The notes beneath the pieces are model-generated. The model searched no databases and had not been told where the DNA came from. It worked only from the letters and a program-made list of their open reading frames with translations. 53,671 bases of DNA from Prochlorococcus sp. AG-679-M10. GTDB taxonomy: Bacteria; Cyanobacteriota; Cyanobacteriia; PCC-6307; Cyanobiaceae. The DNA lies in the NCBI GenBank assembly GCA_003210655.1, contig QCUQ01000008.1:1-53671 (forward strand), in the 5' to 3' direction. The position numbers were made by a program, and so were the translations under genes. Below are positions 39,486-48,873 of the stretch, piece by piece (position 1 is the stretch's first letter; the number at the start of each line of letters is the position of its first letter).

Positions 39486-40955
39486 TTAAAAATTATTTAA
39501 TGCTTCAGAAAAGGTTCTCCATAAATGATCGTTATCTTCTAGTCCAACGGATACTCTAAGAAGGTGCGAAGGAATGCCAAAACTTTCAGCCCAATCTAGT
39601 TCGTCATAATGAGCTAATAAAACATAAGGACATACAAGAGTAAATTTTGTACCTAAACTAGGTCCTTTTGATATTTGAAGATAATCATAAAATTTTTTTG
39701 CTTTCTCTAGACCTCCTTTTAATTCAAACGATAATAAGCAACCATATCCCCCATCAGAAGTAAGTATGGAATTAAAATTAGGACAATCTTCGGGATGGAA
39801 AATATTTTTGATCTCTTTATGGGTTTCTAATCTTTTTTTTAATTCCAAACATGCTTTATTTTGCTCAAAAACTCTTTGTTTTACATCTCTACTAACTTTT
39901 TCTAGAGAAACTATATCGCTATCTGAAAGCTTTGGAAGGTTTATTTCCTTTAAAGTATTTCTAAACTGATCAATCCATCTGCTTTTTGGATTTAGTATTA
40001 GTGAGCCAGCAAGAATATCACCGCTACCGGAAAAGATTTTTGTTAGTGAAGTGAAAACGATATCTGCATGCTCTAGAGAATTTATATTTATATTTGAACC
40101 AATAGTATCGTCAACTATCACTGGTATTTTTAATTTATTTGCTATTTCTGAAATTTTTTTTATGTTCACGCATTTAAGCATTGGGTTACTTGGTAATTCA
40201 ATAATCAAGGCTGCTGGATTTATTTTTATTATTTCTAATTCAATATCCTTGCAATTTTCTTCTGTTACTAACTTTGCTCCATGGAAGATATGCATTGGTA
40301 ATTTAAGTACATCTACATATGGGAAACCAATTTGAAGTGTAGGTCTATCTGGAAACAATTTATATATTATTTCTAATGATGTGTATAGTGCTGACATGCC
40401 AGATGAAGTTAAGTGGACATCATTGGAGCTTGATTTTGTAAACTTGGAAATTCTATCTTTTATTCTTTGATAACTTTCATTGACTAAAGATTTTGAAGGG
40501 CAATCCTCAAGGCCTAATTCAATTGCAGCCGCTCTTGAAGATAATCCAAGACCCGTATGTTGCCAAAAAGATTTTGCATATATGCTCGCTGATTCTCTAG
40601 TAATTAAAAAGAATAAATTATGTCTTCTTTCGATATATGAACATCCTTTAGAAGTCTTTTTATCACAGTATTTTTTTGCTTTTAAAGCTATTCTTTCATC
40701 GGGATAGGGCCAGATACTTTGATCATTTAAGTGACTTTCTTTTTTTTTCTTTTCACATAATCTTTTTACTAAAGGGTTGAGTCCAAAACGAGGATAGATT
40801 GACTTTAATAATTCTATGCATTTTGGATTTTTCTCCTCATAATTAATTACATCATTCCAAGTTGGTAATGCTACAGAAACTGCATGTTCATTATCAGGAA
40901 TCGAATACCCCATTTCTATATTTCTCCATATTGGATTTTTAAGTAAATTTCTCAA
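39486..40955 (-). CDS. Cystathionine gamma-synthase family protein with N-terminal extension
   Basis: 489 residues, about 100 more than usual for the family. The PLP domain has VIVDDTIGS, the Schiff-base Lys in FTSLTKIFSGSGDIL and the C-terminal LLRVSVGLEDND. The N-terminal extension (Trp- and Cys-rich, IERRHNLFFLIT) has no motif I know. Start is TTG at 40955, overlapping the TGA of the next gene, with an in-frame ATG at 40913 as alternative. Substrate pair unknown: cystathionine synthesis or cleavage, or sulfhydrylation. Confidence 0.85.
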   Translation of the reverse strand: MRNLLKNPIWRNIEMGYSIPDNEHAVSVALPTWNDVINYEEKNPKCIELLKSIYPRFGLNPLVKRLCEKKKKESHLNDQSIWPYPDERIALKAKKYCDKKTSKGCSYIERRHNLFFLITRESASIYAKSFWQHTGLGLSSRAAAIELGLEDCPSKSLVNESYQRIKDRISKFTKSSSNDVHLTSSGMSALYTSLEIIYKLFPDRPTLQIGFPYVDVLKLPMHIFHGAKLVTEENCKDIELEIIKINPAALIIELPSNPMLKCVNIKKISEIANKLKIPVIVDDTIGSNININSLEHADIVFTSLTKIFSGSGDILAGSLILNPKSRWIDQFRNTLKEINLPKLSDSDIVSLEKVSRDVKQRVFEQNKACLELKKRLETHKEIKNIFHPEDCPNFNSILTSDGGYGCLLSFELKGGLEKAKKFYDYLQISKGPSLGTKFTLVCPYVLLAHYDELDWAESFGIPSHLLRVSVGLEDNDHLWRTFSEALNNF

Positions 40956-42121
40956 TTTTTGAATTTATTAAAGGCAAATAAGATATCTGAAATCAGATCA
41001 TTTGTATCTTCACAACCTACCGACAATCTTATAAGAGAATCATCAATACCTAGGAAATTTTTTGTTTTATCATCAACAGATGCATGAGTCATTGTTGCAG
41101 GGTGGCAAATTAAACTTTCAACTCCTCCAAGACTCTCTGCTAATGAGAAATATCTAAGAGATTTACAAAATTTAAAAGTGTCAGCTTTATTTAAATTTAA
41201 TTTTAGGGTGATCATTGAACCACCAGATTTCATTTGTGATTTTGCTAAATCAAATTGTGGATGTTTTTGATTAAAGGGGTAAAAAACTTTATCAACGATT
41301 CTGTGATTTTCAATTTCCTTAGAAATTGTCTCTGCACTTTTTGTTTGTTGTTCGATTCTTAGAGGTAGAGTTTTTACTCCTCTTGTAATTAACCATGAAT
41401 CAAAAGGAGAGGGTTGAAGTCCTAAAGCTTTTTGAGAGAAAAGCATCTTACTATTCCATTCCTCATTATTTGTTAGGACTGCTCCACCAAGTGCATCACT
41501 ATGGCCATTTATAAATTTTGTTGTACTTATAAGAGATAGTGTTGCGCCAAGTTCTAGAGGTTTTTGAATGAGAGCTGTAGAAAAGGTGTTATCTAGAACT
41601 ACAGGTATTTTGTATTTATTAGCTTCTTCACAAATAAGTTTAATATCAAGTACTTTTAAAAGAGGATTTGTTGGACTTTCGAGCCATATTAAAGTTGGCT
41701 GAAAGTCTTTAATTTCTTTAAAATTTTCTTTATTTGTAAAATCTTTATATAAAACTTCTATTCCAAATTTTTTGAAAATCTTATCGAACATTCTTACTGT
41801 ACAACCATATAGATTTGACTCGCAGAGTATTTTATCTCCTGATTTTAATGAAGATGTAATTGCAGTTACTGCACTTATGCCAGATCCAAAAATTGTACAA
41901 TATTTCGATTCTTCTATGGATTTAAGTATATTTTCGAGAATTTTAAAGTTTGGATTACCTGATCTGGTGTAATCGAAATTGCCTTTATTGCCATGTTTAA
42001 ATGTTGAGGTAGAAAAAATTGGTGGCATGACACATCCAGTCTCTTCAGAAAATGTTTCTCCATGATGAATTGATAAGGTTTTAACACCTGGCTTTTTGAT
42101 AATATTTTTCTTATTTCCCAT
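40952..42121 (-). CDS. Cystathionine gamma-synthase / PLP-dependent Cys-Met metabolism enzyme
   Basis: 389 residues of standard family length: HHGETFSEETGCVMPPIF, TRSGNPN, WLESPTNP, VLDNTFST, the Schiff-base Lys in ISTTKFINGHSD and LIRLSVGCEDTNDL. It overlaps the 489-residue paralog by 4 bases, so both are probably translated as a pair. The two may divide gamma-synthase and beta-lyase duties, or form a hetero-oligomer; this cannot be decided by eye. Upstream lies rpsD. Confidence 0.92.
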   Translation of the reverse strand: MGNKKNIIKKPGVKTLSIHHGETFSEETGCVMPPIFSTSTFKHGNKGNFDYTRSGNPNFKILENILKSIEESKYCTIFGSGISAVTAITSSLKSGDKILCESNLYGCTVRMFDKIFKKFGIEVLYKDFTNKENFKEIKDFQPTLIWLESPTNPLLKVLDIKLICEEANKYKIPVVLDNTFSTALIQKPLELGATLSLISTTKFINGHSDALGGAVLTNNEEWNSKMLFSQKALGLQPSPFDSWLITRGVKTLPLRIEQQTKSAETISKEIENHRIVDKVFYPFNQKHPQFDLAKSQMKSGGSMITLKLNLNKADTFKFCKSLRYFSLAESLGGVESLICHPATMTHASVDDKTKNFLGIDDSLIRLSVGCEDTNDLISDILFAFNKFKN

Positions 42122-42196
42122 TGTTTTCTAAAATAAGAATTAATTAAACCTCTCACCAATAAGGTGAGTGATTTAATAATTTCAAGAGAAGGATTT

Positions 42197-42805
42197 TTAT
42201 ACTTTTCTTGAATAGTATTCAACAACTAATAACTCGTTTATTTCAAGCGCGACCCATTCTCTATCACACTTTCCGTTGATTTTGCCTGTTAACTTAGGTT
42301 TATCTAACTCTATATGAGGTGGAACATTAGCTAAACCAGGAAATTCAATATTACCTTCTACTAGTTTTTTACTCGCTTTGTTTTCTTTAATGCTAATTAC
42401 ATCTCCTGGTTTACATTGGTAACCTGCAATATCAAGCACTTTTCCGTTAATGGTTACATGCCCATGATTTACTAATTGTCTTGAACCTGGGATTGTTCCA
42501 CCAAAGCCTAATCTAAAACAAACATTATCTAATCTGTTTTCTAAAAGTCTAAGGAGATTGGTTCCTGTAGAGCCTTCTTGAGCCCTAGCTTTTTTAACGT
42601 AACGAACTAGTTGTCTTTCAGAAACTCCATAGTTGAATCTAAGTTTCTGCTTTTCTTCTAGACGAATTGCGTATTCTGATCGCTTGCGACGGGCTTGGCC
42701 GTGCTGACCTGGAGGATTAGACTTCTTTGAAGCTTTCCTAGTGAGACCTGGTAGTTCTCCCAAGCGACGCGTAACCCTTAATCTTGGGCCGCGGTATCTT
42801 GACAT
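42197..42805 (-). CDS. rpsD: 30S ribosomal protein S4
   Basis: 202 residues, [20 protein letters not shown] at the start and an S4 RNA-binding domain ([37 protein letters not shown]). S4 nucleates 16S rRNA assembly. It lacks the four N-terminal Cys of zinc-type S4. Transcribed leftward ahead of the two PLP enzymes. Confidence 0.98.
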   Translation of the reverse strand: MSRYRGPRLRVTRRLGELPGLTRKASKKSNPPGQHGQARRKRSEYAIRLEEKQKLRFNYGVSERQLVRYVKKARAQEGSTGTNLLRLLENRLDNVCFRLGFGGTIPGSRQLVNHGHVTINGKVLDIAGYQCKPGDVISIKENKASKKLVEGNIEFPGLANVPPHIELDKPKLTGKINGKCDREWVALEINELLVVEYYSRKV

Positions 42806-42900
42806 AAGTTTAAATTAAAATTGAGATTTGCAATAAATTGGATAATTGATTAAATTCAACTAAACTAATTACTACTGGATTATTATTTTACATCATTAAA

Positions 42901-43137
42901 GTGATTAAAAGCGTCAACAAATTACTTACATCTCTACTTCTTTTGATGATTTCCTTCTATCAAAAGTGGTTTTCGCCTTTTTTTGGACCAAGATGCAGAT
43001 TTATACCAAGTTGTAGTTCTTATGGATACGAGGCTATTACAAGGCACGGTCCTTGGAGAGGTGGATGGTTGACCCTAAGAAGATTAAGTAAATGTCATCC
43101 GTTAACTCCCTGCGGTTGTGATCCTGTTCCTGATTAA
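42901..43137 (+). CDS. yidD: Membrane protein insertion efficiency factor YidD
   Basis: 78 residues. SPFFGPRCRFIPSCSSYGYE, ITRHGPWRGGWLTLRRLSKC and HPLTPCGCDPVP are the YidD signature. It is a small amphipathic protein aiding YidC/Sec insertion. Start is GTG at 42901. Next gene begins 4 bases after the stop. Confidence 0.95.
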   Translation: MIKSVNKLLTSLLLLMISFYQKWFSPFFGPRCRFIPSCSSYGYEAITRHGPWRGGWLTLRRLSKCHPLTPCGCDPVPD

Positions 43138-43141
43138 GTGA

Positions 43142-43444
43142 ATGAAAATATTCATTTTTGTTAGGAAAGGTTGTTGCCTTTGCGAGACATTAAAAAATAA
43201 AATAACAAAAATAAATCTTGAAGAAATAAAACCTAAATTAGAAATCAATGAAATTGATATAGATAGGTTTGATTTGTACCAAGATAAATATAAAAAATTT
43301 GATAATGAAGTTCCTGTGGTAGCTATTAAAGAAGGTAAGTCTCAAAAAGTTGTTGAATTACCTAGGATCTCTCCAAGATTGAAAGATGACCAACTAAAAA
43401 AATGGCTAGAAAAAAATATAAATATTGCTTTGAATAAGAATTGA
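43142..43444 (+). CDS. Glutaredoxin-like protein (DUF836 type)
   Basis: 100 residues: a thioredoxin fold start (MKIFIFVRKGCCLCETLKNK) with the redox CxxC at Cys11-Cys14, and the cis-Pro segment NEVPVVAI. It resembles the glutaredoxin-like DUF836 group. Probably a cytoplasmic thiol-redox protein. Its stop is 7 bases before murE. Confidence 0.88.
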   Translation: MKIFIFVRKGCCLCETLKNKITKINLEEIKPKLEINEIDIDRFDLYQDKYKKFDNEVPVVAIKEGKSQKVVELPRISPRLKDDQLKKWLEKNINIALNKN

Positions 43445-43451
43445 TTGAAAG

Positions 43452-44990
43452 ATGAGATCAATAAAATTACATAAACTTCTGTCTCTAGTAGAAATTGTTC
43501 CAACATCTGGCTTGATAAATCCAGAAATAACTAATATATCTTTTAATTCCAAAGAAGTTGAAAAAGGAACTTTGTTTTTGGGATTACCAGGATTAAATGT
43601 CGATGGAGGTAAATATTGGGGAGAGGCTATCGAAAATGGTGCAGAGGCAGCCATTATTGGTTTAAAAGCCAAAGAATTAAATGAAACTATTGATTATAAA
43701 AGAGTTCTTGTTATCGACGAGCCTTTAGGGGATCTTTTTTGTGGTCAAATAGTATCTGAGTTTTGGAATAGACCTTCAAGTAAACTTAAACTAATTGGTG
43801 TTACAGGTACTAATGGGAAAACAACAATAACTTTTTTATTAGAATATCTACTTAATAAATTAGGAAAAAAGACAGCTTTATTTGGAACATTATTTAATAG
43901 GTGGCCAGGATATTCAGAGGTCTCTTCACATACAACTGATTTTGCAGATAAACTTCAAAAGAAATTAAATGCTGCAGTTGAAGCTGACTCTGAGTTTGCA
44001 ATATTAGAAGTAAGTTCCCATGCTATTGCTCAAAATAGAATATCAGGTTGTGAATTTAATGCAGCTATTTTTACAAATTTAACTCAAGATCATCTTGATT
44101 ATCACTCCGATATGGAATCGTATTTTCAGACAAAACGAAGATTATTTTTCCAGCCTTACTTATCAGAAAAAAATGGTACAGCTGTTTTAAATTGCGATGA
44201 CCTTTGGATCTCAAAATTGCCAACTCATCTTAAAAAAAGATCGTCTTTAGTTTCTACAAAAAAGATTAAGAGCGCATTTAAAAATGAAGAATTATTTTAT
44301 GTAACAGATAAAAATTTTACTAGAAATGGCTCCTCATGCATCTTTCATACCCCTGAAGAAAAAATAAACCTTTTTGTTCCACTAGTTGGAGAGTTTAATT
44401 TAATGAATGCTATTCAAGCAATAACAATTTTGTATAAACTTAATTTCTCTTTAAAAGATTTATCAAGATCAATAAAATCTTTTCCAGGTACTCCTGGGAG
44501 AATGGAGAAAATTGATATTGATAATAATGATGTTTCAGCATTAATACCAACTGTAATTGTTGATTATGCGCATACACCTGATGGGTTAAAGAAAGTTTTG
44601 AAATCAATTAAAAAACTTTGTGAAGGAAAACTTATAACTGTTTTTGGATGTGGTGGAGATCGAGATTCTAGTAAAAGGCCTTTAATGGGATCAATAGCTG
44701 AAGAGTTTTCTGATTACGTTTTCGTAACATCAGATAATCCAAGATCAGAAGATCCTGAAAAAATAGTAGGTGAGATTTTAAAGGGTATTGAAAAAAGAAA
44801 TCAAATAAAAATTGAAATTGACAGATCTATAGCAATAAAGGAATCTATTGAATTTGCAAAAAAAGAAGATATTGTTTTAATCGCAGGCAAAGGACATGAG
44901 GATTATCAAATTCTTAATGATAAGATAATTGATTTTGATGATAGAAAAATTGCTTATAAATTTTTAGAAGAAAAAAGTAAATCCAAATAA
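43452..44990 (+). CDS. murE: UDP-MurNAc-tripeptide ligase MurE
   Basis: 512 residues of normal length: P-loop GVTGTNGKTTITFLLE (about 115-130), the central HxxxxNxxxDH region (FTNLTQDHLDYH), and SDNPRSEDP, the DNPR motif of meso-diaminopimelate-adding enzymes. It adds meso-DAP to UDP-MurNAc-L-Ala-D-Glu in cell-wall synthesis. Confidence 0.97.
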   Translation: MRSIKLHKLLSLVEIVPTSGLINPEITNISFNSKEVEKGTLFLGLPGLNVDGGKYWGEAIENGAEAAIIGLKAKELNETIDYKRVLVIDEPLGDLFCGQIVSEFWNRPSSKLKLIGVTGTNGKTTITFLLEYLLNKLGKKTALFGTLFNRWPGYSEVSSHTTDFADKLQKKLNAAVEADSEFAILEVSSHAIAQNRISGCEFNAAIFTNLTQDHLDYHSDMESYFQTKRRLFFQPYLSEKNGTAVLNCDDLWISKLPTHLKKRSSLVSTKKIKSAFKNEELFYVTDKNFTRNGSSCIFHTPEEKINLFVPLVGEFNLMNAIQAITILYKLNFSLKDLSRSIKSFPGTPGRMEKIDIDNNDVSALIPTVIVDYAHTPDGLKKVLKSIKKLCEGKLITVFGCGGDRDSSKRPLMGSIAEEFSDYVFVTSDNPRSEDPEKIVGEILKGIEKRNQIKIEIDRSIAIKESIEFAKKEDIVLIAGKGHEDYQILNDKIIDFDDRKIAYKFLEEKSKSK

Positions 44991-45072
44991 AATATCTTAA
45001 GCAAATAAGAGAGATATTTGCACAAATCACAAGAAAAGTTTCTTAGAATTAAAAAAATATTATTCTTCAAAA

Positions 45073-45777
45073 ATGAAAGGTTTAGCCTTAGTTGTAGGCT
45101 CTGGTGGAATTGGTACCCAACTAGCTACAGATCTGAGCAAAAGTGAAAAAGAATTGGATGTTGTTTTGTGTGGAAGAAAAAGTCAATTTGATTCTTTTTG
45201 GGAATTAGACATAGAGGATTCTCAATCACTTTTGCAGTTTAAAAGTAAAATTTCGAATCATTCTTCGAAATTAAGATTAGTAGTTAACGCTACTGGAAGA
45301 CTACATAGTGAAACTCTTAAGCCAGAAAAAAGATTACAACATCTTGATAAAAAAAATATGATGGAAAGTTTTTCAATAAATGCCTTTTCTCCTATTTTAT
45401 TAGCTAAAGCTATTGAAGAATTTATACCAAAAGATAGTGACTTTAATTTTGCTAGTATAAGTGCAAGAGTTGGAAGTATTGGAGATAATCAAACTGGAGG
45501 TTGGTATTCATATAGAGCTGCAAAATCTGCGCAGAATCAGTTTTTTAAATCTTTAAGTATTGAGTGGGCTAGACGTTTCCCAAAAGCTACTATTACATTG
45601 CTTCATCCAGGTACAGTAGATACTAATTTATCTAGACCTTTTCATAAATTTGTTCCAGAACATAAATTATTTAGTACAGAAAAATCATCTAAATTCTTGA
45701 TCAATATTATTAAAAATCAATCACCAGAATCAACCGGAAAATTTATTGCATGGGATAGCTCAGAAATTTCTTGGTAA
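45073..45777 (+). CDS. SDR family NAD(P)-dependent oxidoreductase
   Basis: 234 residues with LVVGSGGIGTQLATDL at the N-terminus (G-x-G-G-I-G nucleotide site), NATG in place of NNAG, a Ser (FASISARVGS) and YxxxK (YRAAK). This fits the cyanobacterial C-factor-like SDR group. Substrate unknown. Its 3' end overlaps the read-through part of the convergent aminotransferase gene. Confidence 0.88.
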   Translation: MKGLALVVGSGGIGTQLATDLSKSEKELDVVLCGRKSQFDSFWELDIEDSQSLLQFKSKISNHSSKLRLVVNATGRLHSETLKPEKRLQHLDKKNMMESFSINAFSPILLAKAIEEFIPKDSDFNFASISARVGSIGDNQTGGWYSYRAAKSAQNQFFKSLSIEWARRFPKATITLLHPGTVDTNLSRPFHKFVPEHKLFSTEKSSKFLINIIKNQSPESTGKFIAWDSSEISW

Positions 45778-46942
45778 TTTTTTTTATTTCTTCAGAAAGT
45801 AAATCAATTTCATCTTCTGTTGTCATCTGATGCACGCATGCTCTAAACCATTTTGGGTCTTCTAAAACTCAAATCCAAATTTTCTTTTCTCCAAGTTTCT
45901 TCACAAATTTCTCCTTATCTTCAATATTTTCGATATTAAAACTAACTATCCCATTCAAGTATTTTTTTTCTAAAACTAATTCAATTTCGTTAAATTGATT
46001 TAAATTATCCCAAAGTTTTTCACTTAATTTTTTGATATTTTTTCTTTTTTCTTTTTCAGGGCAATCTTTATCCAAAAGATCTAAAGAAGTTCGAAGACCT
46101 GCAAGTAAAGGAATACAAGAAGTAGCTACTTCAAACTTCCTTGCATCTTCATGAAAAAGATTATCTGACGGCTCATAAATTCCTTGTTCTTTTTTTAATG
46201 ATTTCCAACCAATTATTGTTGGATCTGTTTTATGAATAAATCTATCTGAGACATAAATAGCTCCAAGTCCTTCAGGTCCACATGCCCATTTATGAGAAGT
46301 TATGGAATATAAATCAGAATAAAAAACTTCTTCTTCAATTTTTATATGACCAAAGGTTTGAGCACCATCAACAAGTAGATAAGAATTTTCTCGATTATTT
46401 TTTAATTCGATAGAAATTTGTTTTAAAGGAATTTTATATCCAAAGTTCCACAAAATATGAGAAATAATTAGGATCCTAGTTTTACTATTTAGATTTTTTG
46501 AAATCTCTAAAATTATATTTTCGTCGTTTAGATTTTTAATTTTTTGGATTGGTAAAATTTTGAATATTAATTTATTTCTTCTGCAAAATTCTCTACTTGC
46601 AGCTACTACTCCAGGATGTTCACAATCACTTATTAACAATTCTTCTCCCTCTTCTACTTTTATACCCCAAAAAGGCAAAATCATTCCAGAAGAGATATTC
46701 TCAGTTAAAGCTATATTTTTTGAATTAACACCTAAATTTTGCGCAATAATTCTTTTTGTGGTCAATATTTCTTTATAAATAAAAGGCCAAATATTATTTG
46801 TAAATGGTCCTAAATCTTGAATGATTTCCCAGGTTTTAACTATTGCTTCGAGAGAAGAGTTTGGTAATGGTCCTTGACCTCCATAATTGAAGTAATATTT
46901 GTTTTTTAATGCGGGTATTTGATCTCTTAAATTAATTGTCAT
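45743..46942 (-). pseudogene. Class V aminotransferase interrupted by in-frame TGA
   Basis: Residues 1-357 run from 46942 to a TGA at 45869-45871. They contain the PLP site of fold-type I class V enzymes (VDGAQTFGH and the Lys in ITSHKWACGPEGLG, Lys218), typical of NifS-like/cysteine-lyase or isopenicillin-N-epimerase-type proteins. Beyond the TGA the same frame continues VLEDPKWFRACVHQMTTEDE and a stop at 45743, the usual family C-terminus. One CGA (Arg) to TGA change explains it. The enzyme is therefore truncated by about 42 residues, inactive, or this is a sequence error. Confidence 0.75.
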
Positions 46943-46974
46943 TCAAATTTTTAAATTAAATTTCTTTAGAAGGG

Positions 46975-47769
46975 CTAAATATTCCCTACTAAAGTAACTG
47001 TTCTAAATTCAATATCTTCAATAACTTTCCAAGGTTCATTACTTCTCTCCGCAAATTCTAAGTTTTTGAAACCTAGATCTTTAAAATCATTTAGGAATTC
47101 CGGCTCATACCATGCTCCACTAATACATCCTGTCCATAGATCATGATCATTTTGCAATCTTAAAGGAACTTTTTTACTTGAGACAATATCGCTAATGGCT
47201 ATTCTTCCGTTACCTCTTAGAACTCTTTTTATATTTATTAAAAGATTATTTCTAGATTCAGGATTTACTAAATTTAAAACACAATTACTTAAAATAATAT
47301 CAATTGATTTGTCTGCGATTAATGGATTTAAATCTTTATTTAATTCATCGAGATTTTCAATTGACCCTGCAATAAATTCGGTATTGTCGAAACCTATCTT
47401 TTCTGAAAATTTTTTGGAAGCAGATAATGATAATTTAAGCATATCAGGATTTTGATCAACCCCAATTACTTTCCCCTCTTCTCCAACAATTTGAGAACAA
47501 ATAAAGGCATTTTTGCCGCTCCCACTACCAAGATCTAAAACAATATCATTCTTCTGTACATATTTTGTTGGATCACCACATCCATAATCTCTTTCTAAAA
47601 CTTCTTCAGGAATTGCTTCAAGTAAAATAGGATTAAAACCAACAGGTGTACAAAGACAACTCTCTTTTTCTAATGCAGCAGAACCATACCTTTCTTGAAT
47701 AGCATCTTTATGATCAAGACCTTTTAAATTTTTATTTGACTCATCAGTATTGCAGCAATCGCTAGACAT
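46975..47769 (-). CDS. arsM: Arsenite methyltransferase-like (ArsM-like) SAM enzyme
   Basis: About 264 residues from Met at 47769 (MSSDCCNTDESN); the frame is open for 16 more codons upstream, but those lie on the terminator at 47807. The SAM motif VLDLGSGSGKNAFI is present. Cys residues in DYGCGDPT, SNCVLNLV and TGCISGAW correspond to the three arsenite-binding Cys of ArsM, and CLCTPVGF precedes them. Cyanobacterial ArsM converts As(III) to methylarsenicals. Neighbouring genes give no arsenic operon. Confidence 0.85.
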   Translation of the reverse strand: MSSDCCNTDESNKNLKGLDHKDAIQERYGSAALEKESCLCTPVGFNPILLEAIPEEVLERDYGCGDPTKYVQKNDIVLDLGSGSGKNAFICSQIVGEEGKVIGVDQNPDMLKLSLSASKKFSEKIGFDNTEFIAGSIENLDELNKDLNPLIADKSIDIILSNCVLNLVNPESRNNLLINIKRVLRGNGRIAISDIVSSKKVPLRLQNDHDLWTGCISGAWYEPEFLNDFKDLGFKNLEFAERSNEPWKVIEDIEFRTVTLVGNI

Positions 47770-47806
47770 AGAGGTAATCCTAATTCTTAATAAATATAAC
47801 CAAAAA

Positions 47807-47834
47807 AAAACCCCCAAGAAGGGGTTTTTTCTTT
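47807..47834 (-). terminator. Intrinsic terminator of the DUF4278 gene
   Basis: On the minus strand AAAAAACCCC-TTCT-TGGGGGTTTTTT forms a strong hairpin with T runs on both strands (near 47804-47831), 15 bases after the stop at 47845. Confidence 0.8.
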
Positions 47835-47844
47835 TGGAATTAAA

Positions 47845-48018
47845 TTATTTAGTGTAGTTAGCACCTCTGTAATTTAATTCTGCCTTTTCATTACTTGAAG
47901 AAGCGTCATCCATTCTGTTGGTGTATACGTTTCTTCTGTAGGTAAGTTCAACAGGTTGCTTATTAGCAACCTTTTTGTTTTGAACGTAGTTTTTACCTCT
48001 GTAAGTTAAAGTAGTCAT
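47845..48018 (-). CDS. DUF4278-like protein (57 aa) under riboswitch-like leader
   Basis: I start at ATG 48018 (MTTLTYRGKNYVQNKKV); an in-frame ATG at 48042 sits inside the leader. Three repeats of L-T/N-Y-R-x-x-x-Y (LTYRGKNY, LTYRRNVY, LNYRGANY) fit DUF4278. The same motif ends the 33-residue peptide at 10297. A riboswitch-like aptamer lies upstream, and a terminator downstream, giving a single-gene unit. Confidence 0.75.
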   Translation of the reverse strand: MTTLTYRGKNYVQNKKVANKQPVELTYRRNVYTNRMDDASSSNEKAELNYRGANYTK

Positions 48019-48046
48019 GTTTCGATGTGACAAAACGGCCATCCCC

Positions 48047-48092
48047 CGTTCCCTGGTATGACTCGAACTGCGCCTTCTAATGAAGGTGAACG
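48047..48092 (-). promoter_or_regulatory. Glutamine-II (downstream-peptide) riboswitch-like aptamer, copy 2
   Basis: On the minus strand: CGTTC pairs with GAACG as outer stem, CCTTC-ATTA-GAAGG forms the inner hairpin, then CGCAGT and CGAGTCA, followed by GGGGG near the ORF. Same layout as copy 1 (10218-10267) with compensating stem changes. Confidence 0.65.
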
Positions 48093-48274
48093 AAATGTAG
48101 CCATAGCTACTCTTTAAGTATAAACCTATTTTTGTGTTACTGTCCAGATATTACAGATAGAAATTATTTTTTAATTTTTTTTTAATTATTATCTTAAGTA
48201 AATTTTGGTGTGATTTATATCTAAAAGGGATTAGGTTTATATTTAATTTCCGCTTTACTAATTAATTTAAATTT

Positions 48275-48535
48275 ATGACAGGGTTTTTATATTTTTTGGG
48301 AAATACTTTGAGATGGCCCGCTTTAAAACCAAAAGAATTTTTTTCTTTACATGCATACTTTACTATTATTTATTTGATAACTTTTACATTAAGTAAAAAT
48401 GAAGTTAATCAGTCAAATTTAGTATTTACATTAGGAATTCTAGCTCCTCTTTTAATAGCTATAGGTCAAGGTCTTCCTGTAAATTGCTTAGATTTTAAAT
48501 CATCATTGACTAAGGAATTAAGCAAAGAGTCGTAA
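48275..48535 (+). CDS. Small membrane protein (86 aa)
   Basis: 86 residues with about two spans (LHAYFTIIYLITFTL and LVFTLGILAPLLIAIG). No family recognised. Start ATG 48275. It converges with nfu. Confidence 0.6.
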   Translation: MTGFLYFLGNTLRWPALKPKEFFSLHAYFTIIYLITFTLSKNEVNQSNLVFTLGILAPLLIAIGQGLPVNCLDFKSSLTKELSKES

Positions 48536-48556
48536 AAAAGATTTTTAAAAAATAGC

Positions 48557-48802
48557 TCACAAAACTTGGACTACTTCACTGATTTCAGGAATCATTTCTT
48601 TAAGCTTTCTTTCTATTCCCATTTTTAATGTCATGGTACTGCTTGGGCAGCTTCCACATGCTCCTTGAAGTCTTACTTTAACAATGGGTCCATCAATTTC
48701 TGCTATCTCTACATTACCTCCATCTGATATTAAGAAAGGTCTTAGTTCATCTAAAACTGTTTCTACATTTTCATTTGTAAGTGGTAATGTTTCAGTACTC
48801 AT
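48557..48802 (-). CDS. nfu: NifU-like iron-sulfur scaffold (Nfu domain)
   Basis: 81 residues: [20 protein letters not shown] and the cluster-binding CGSCPSS. A single Nfu domain that transfers iron-sulfur clusters in cyanobacteria (NfuA type). Divergent from mqo. Confidence 0.95.
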   Translation of the reverse strand: MSTETLPLTNENVETVLDELRPFLISDGGNVEIAEIDGPIVKVRLQGACGSCPSSTMTLKMGIERKLKEMIPEISEVVQVL

Positions 48803-48873
48803 AATTTTGAATTAACTTTATAATAAGCCTAGAAAGAAATGCGATTAATTGCAAAAAAAAATAATTATCTGTT

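Noticed and set aside
45869-45871. Selenocysteine codon
   Set aside because: The codon corresponds to an Arg in the family, not Cys, no SECIS-like hairpin was seen, and the lineage is not known to use selenocysteine.
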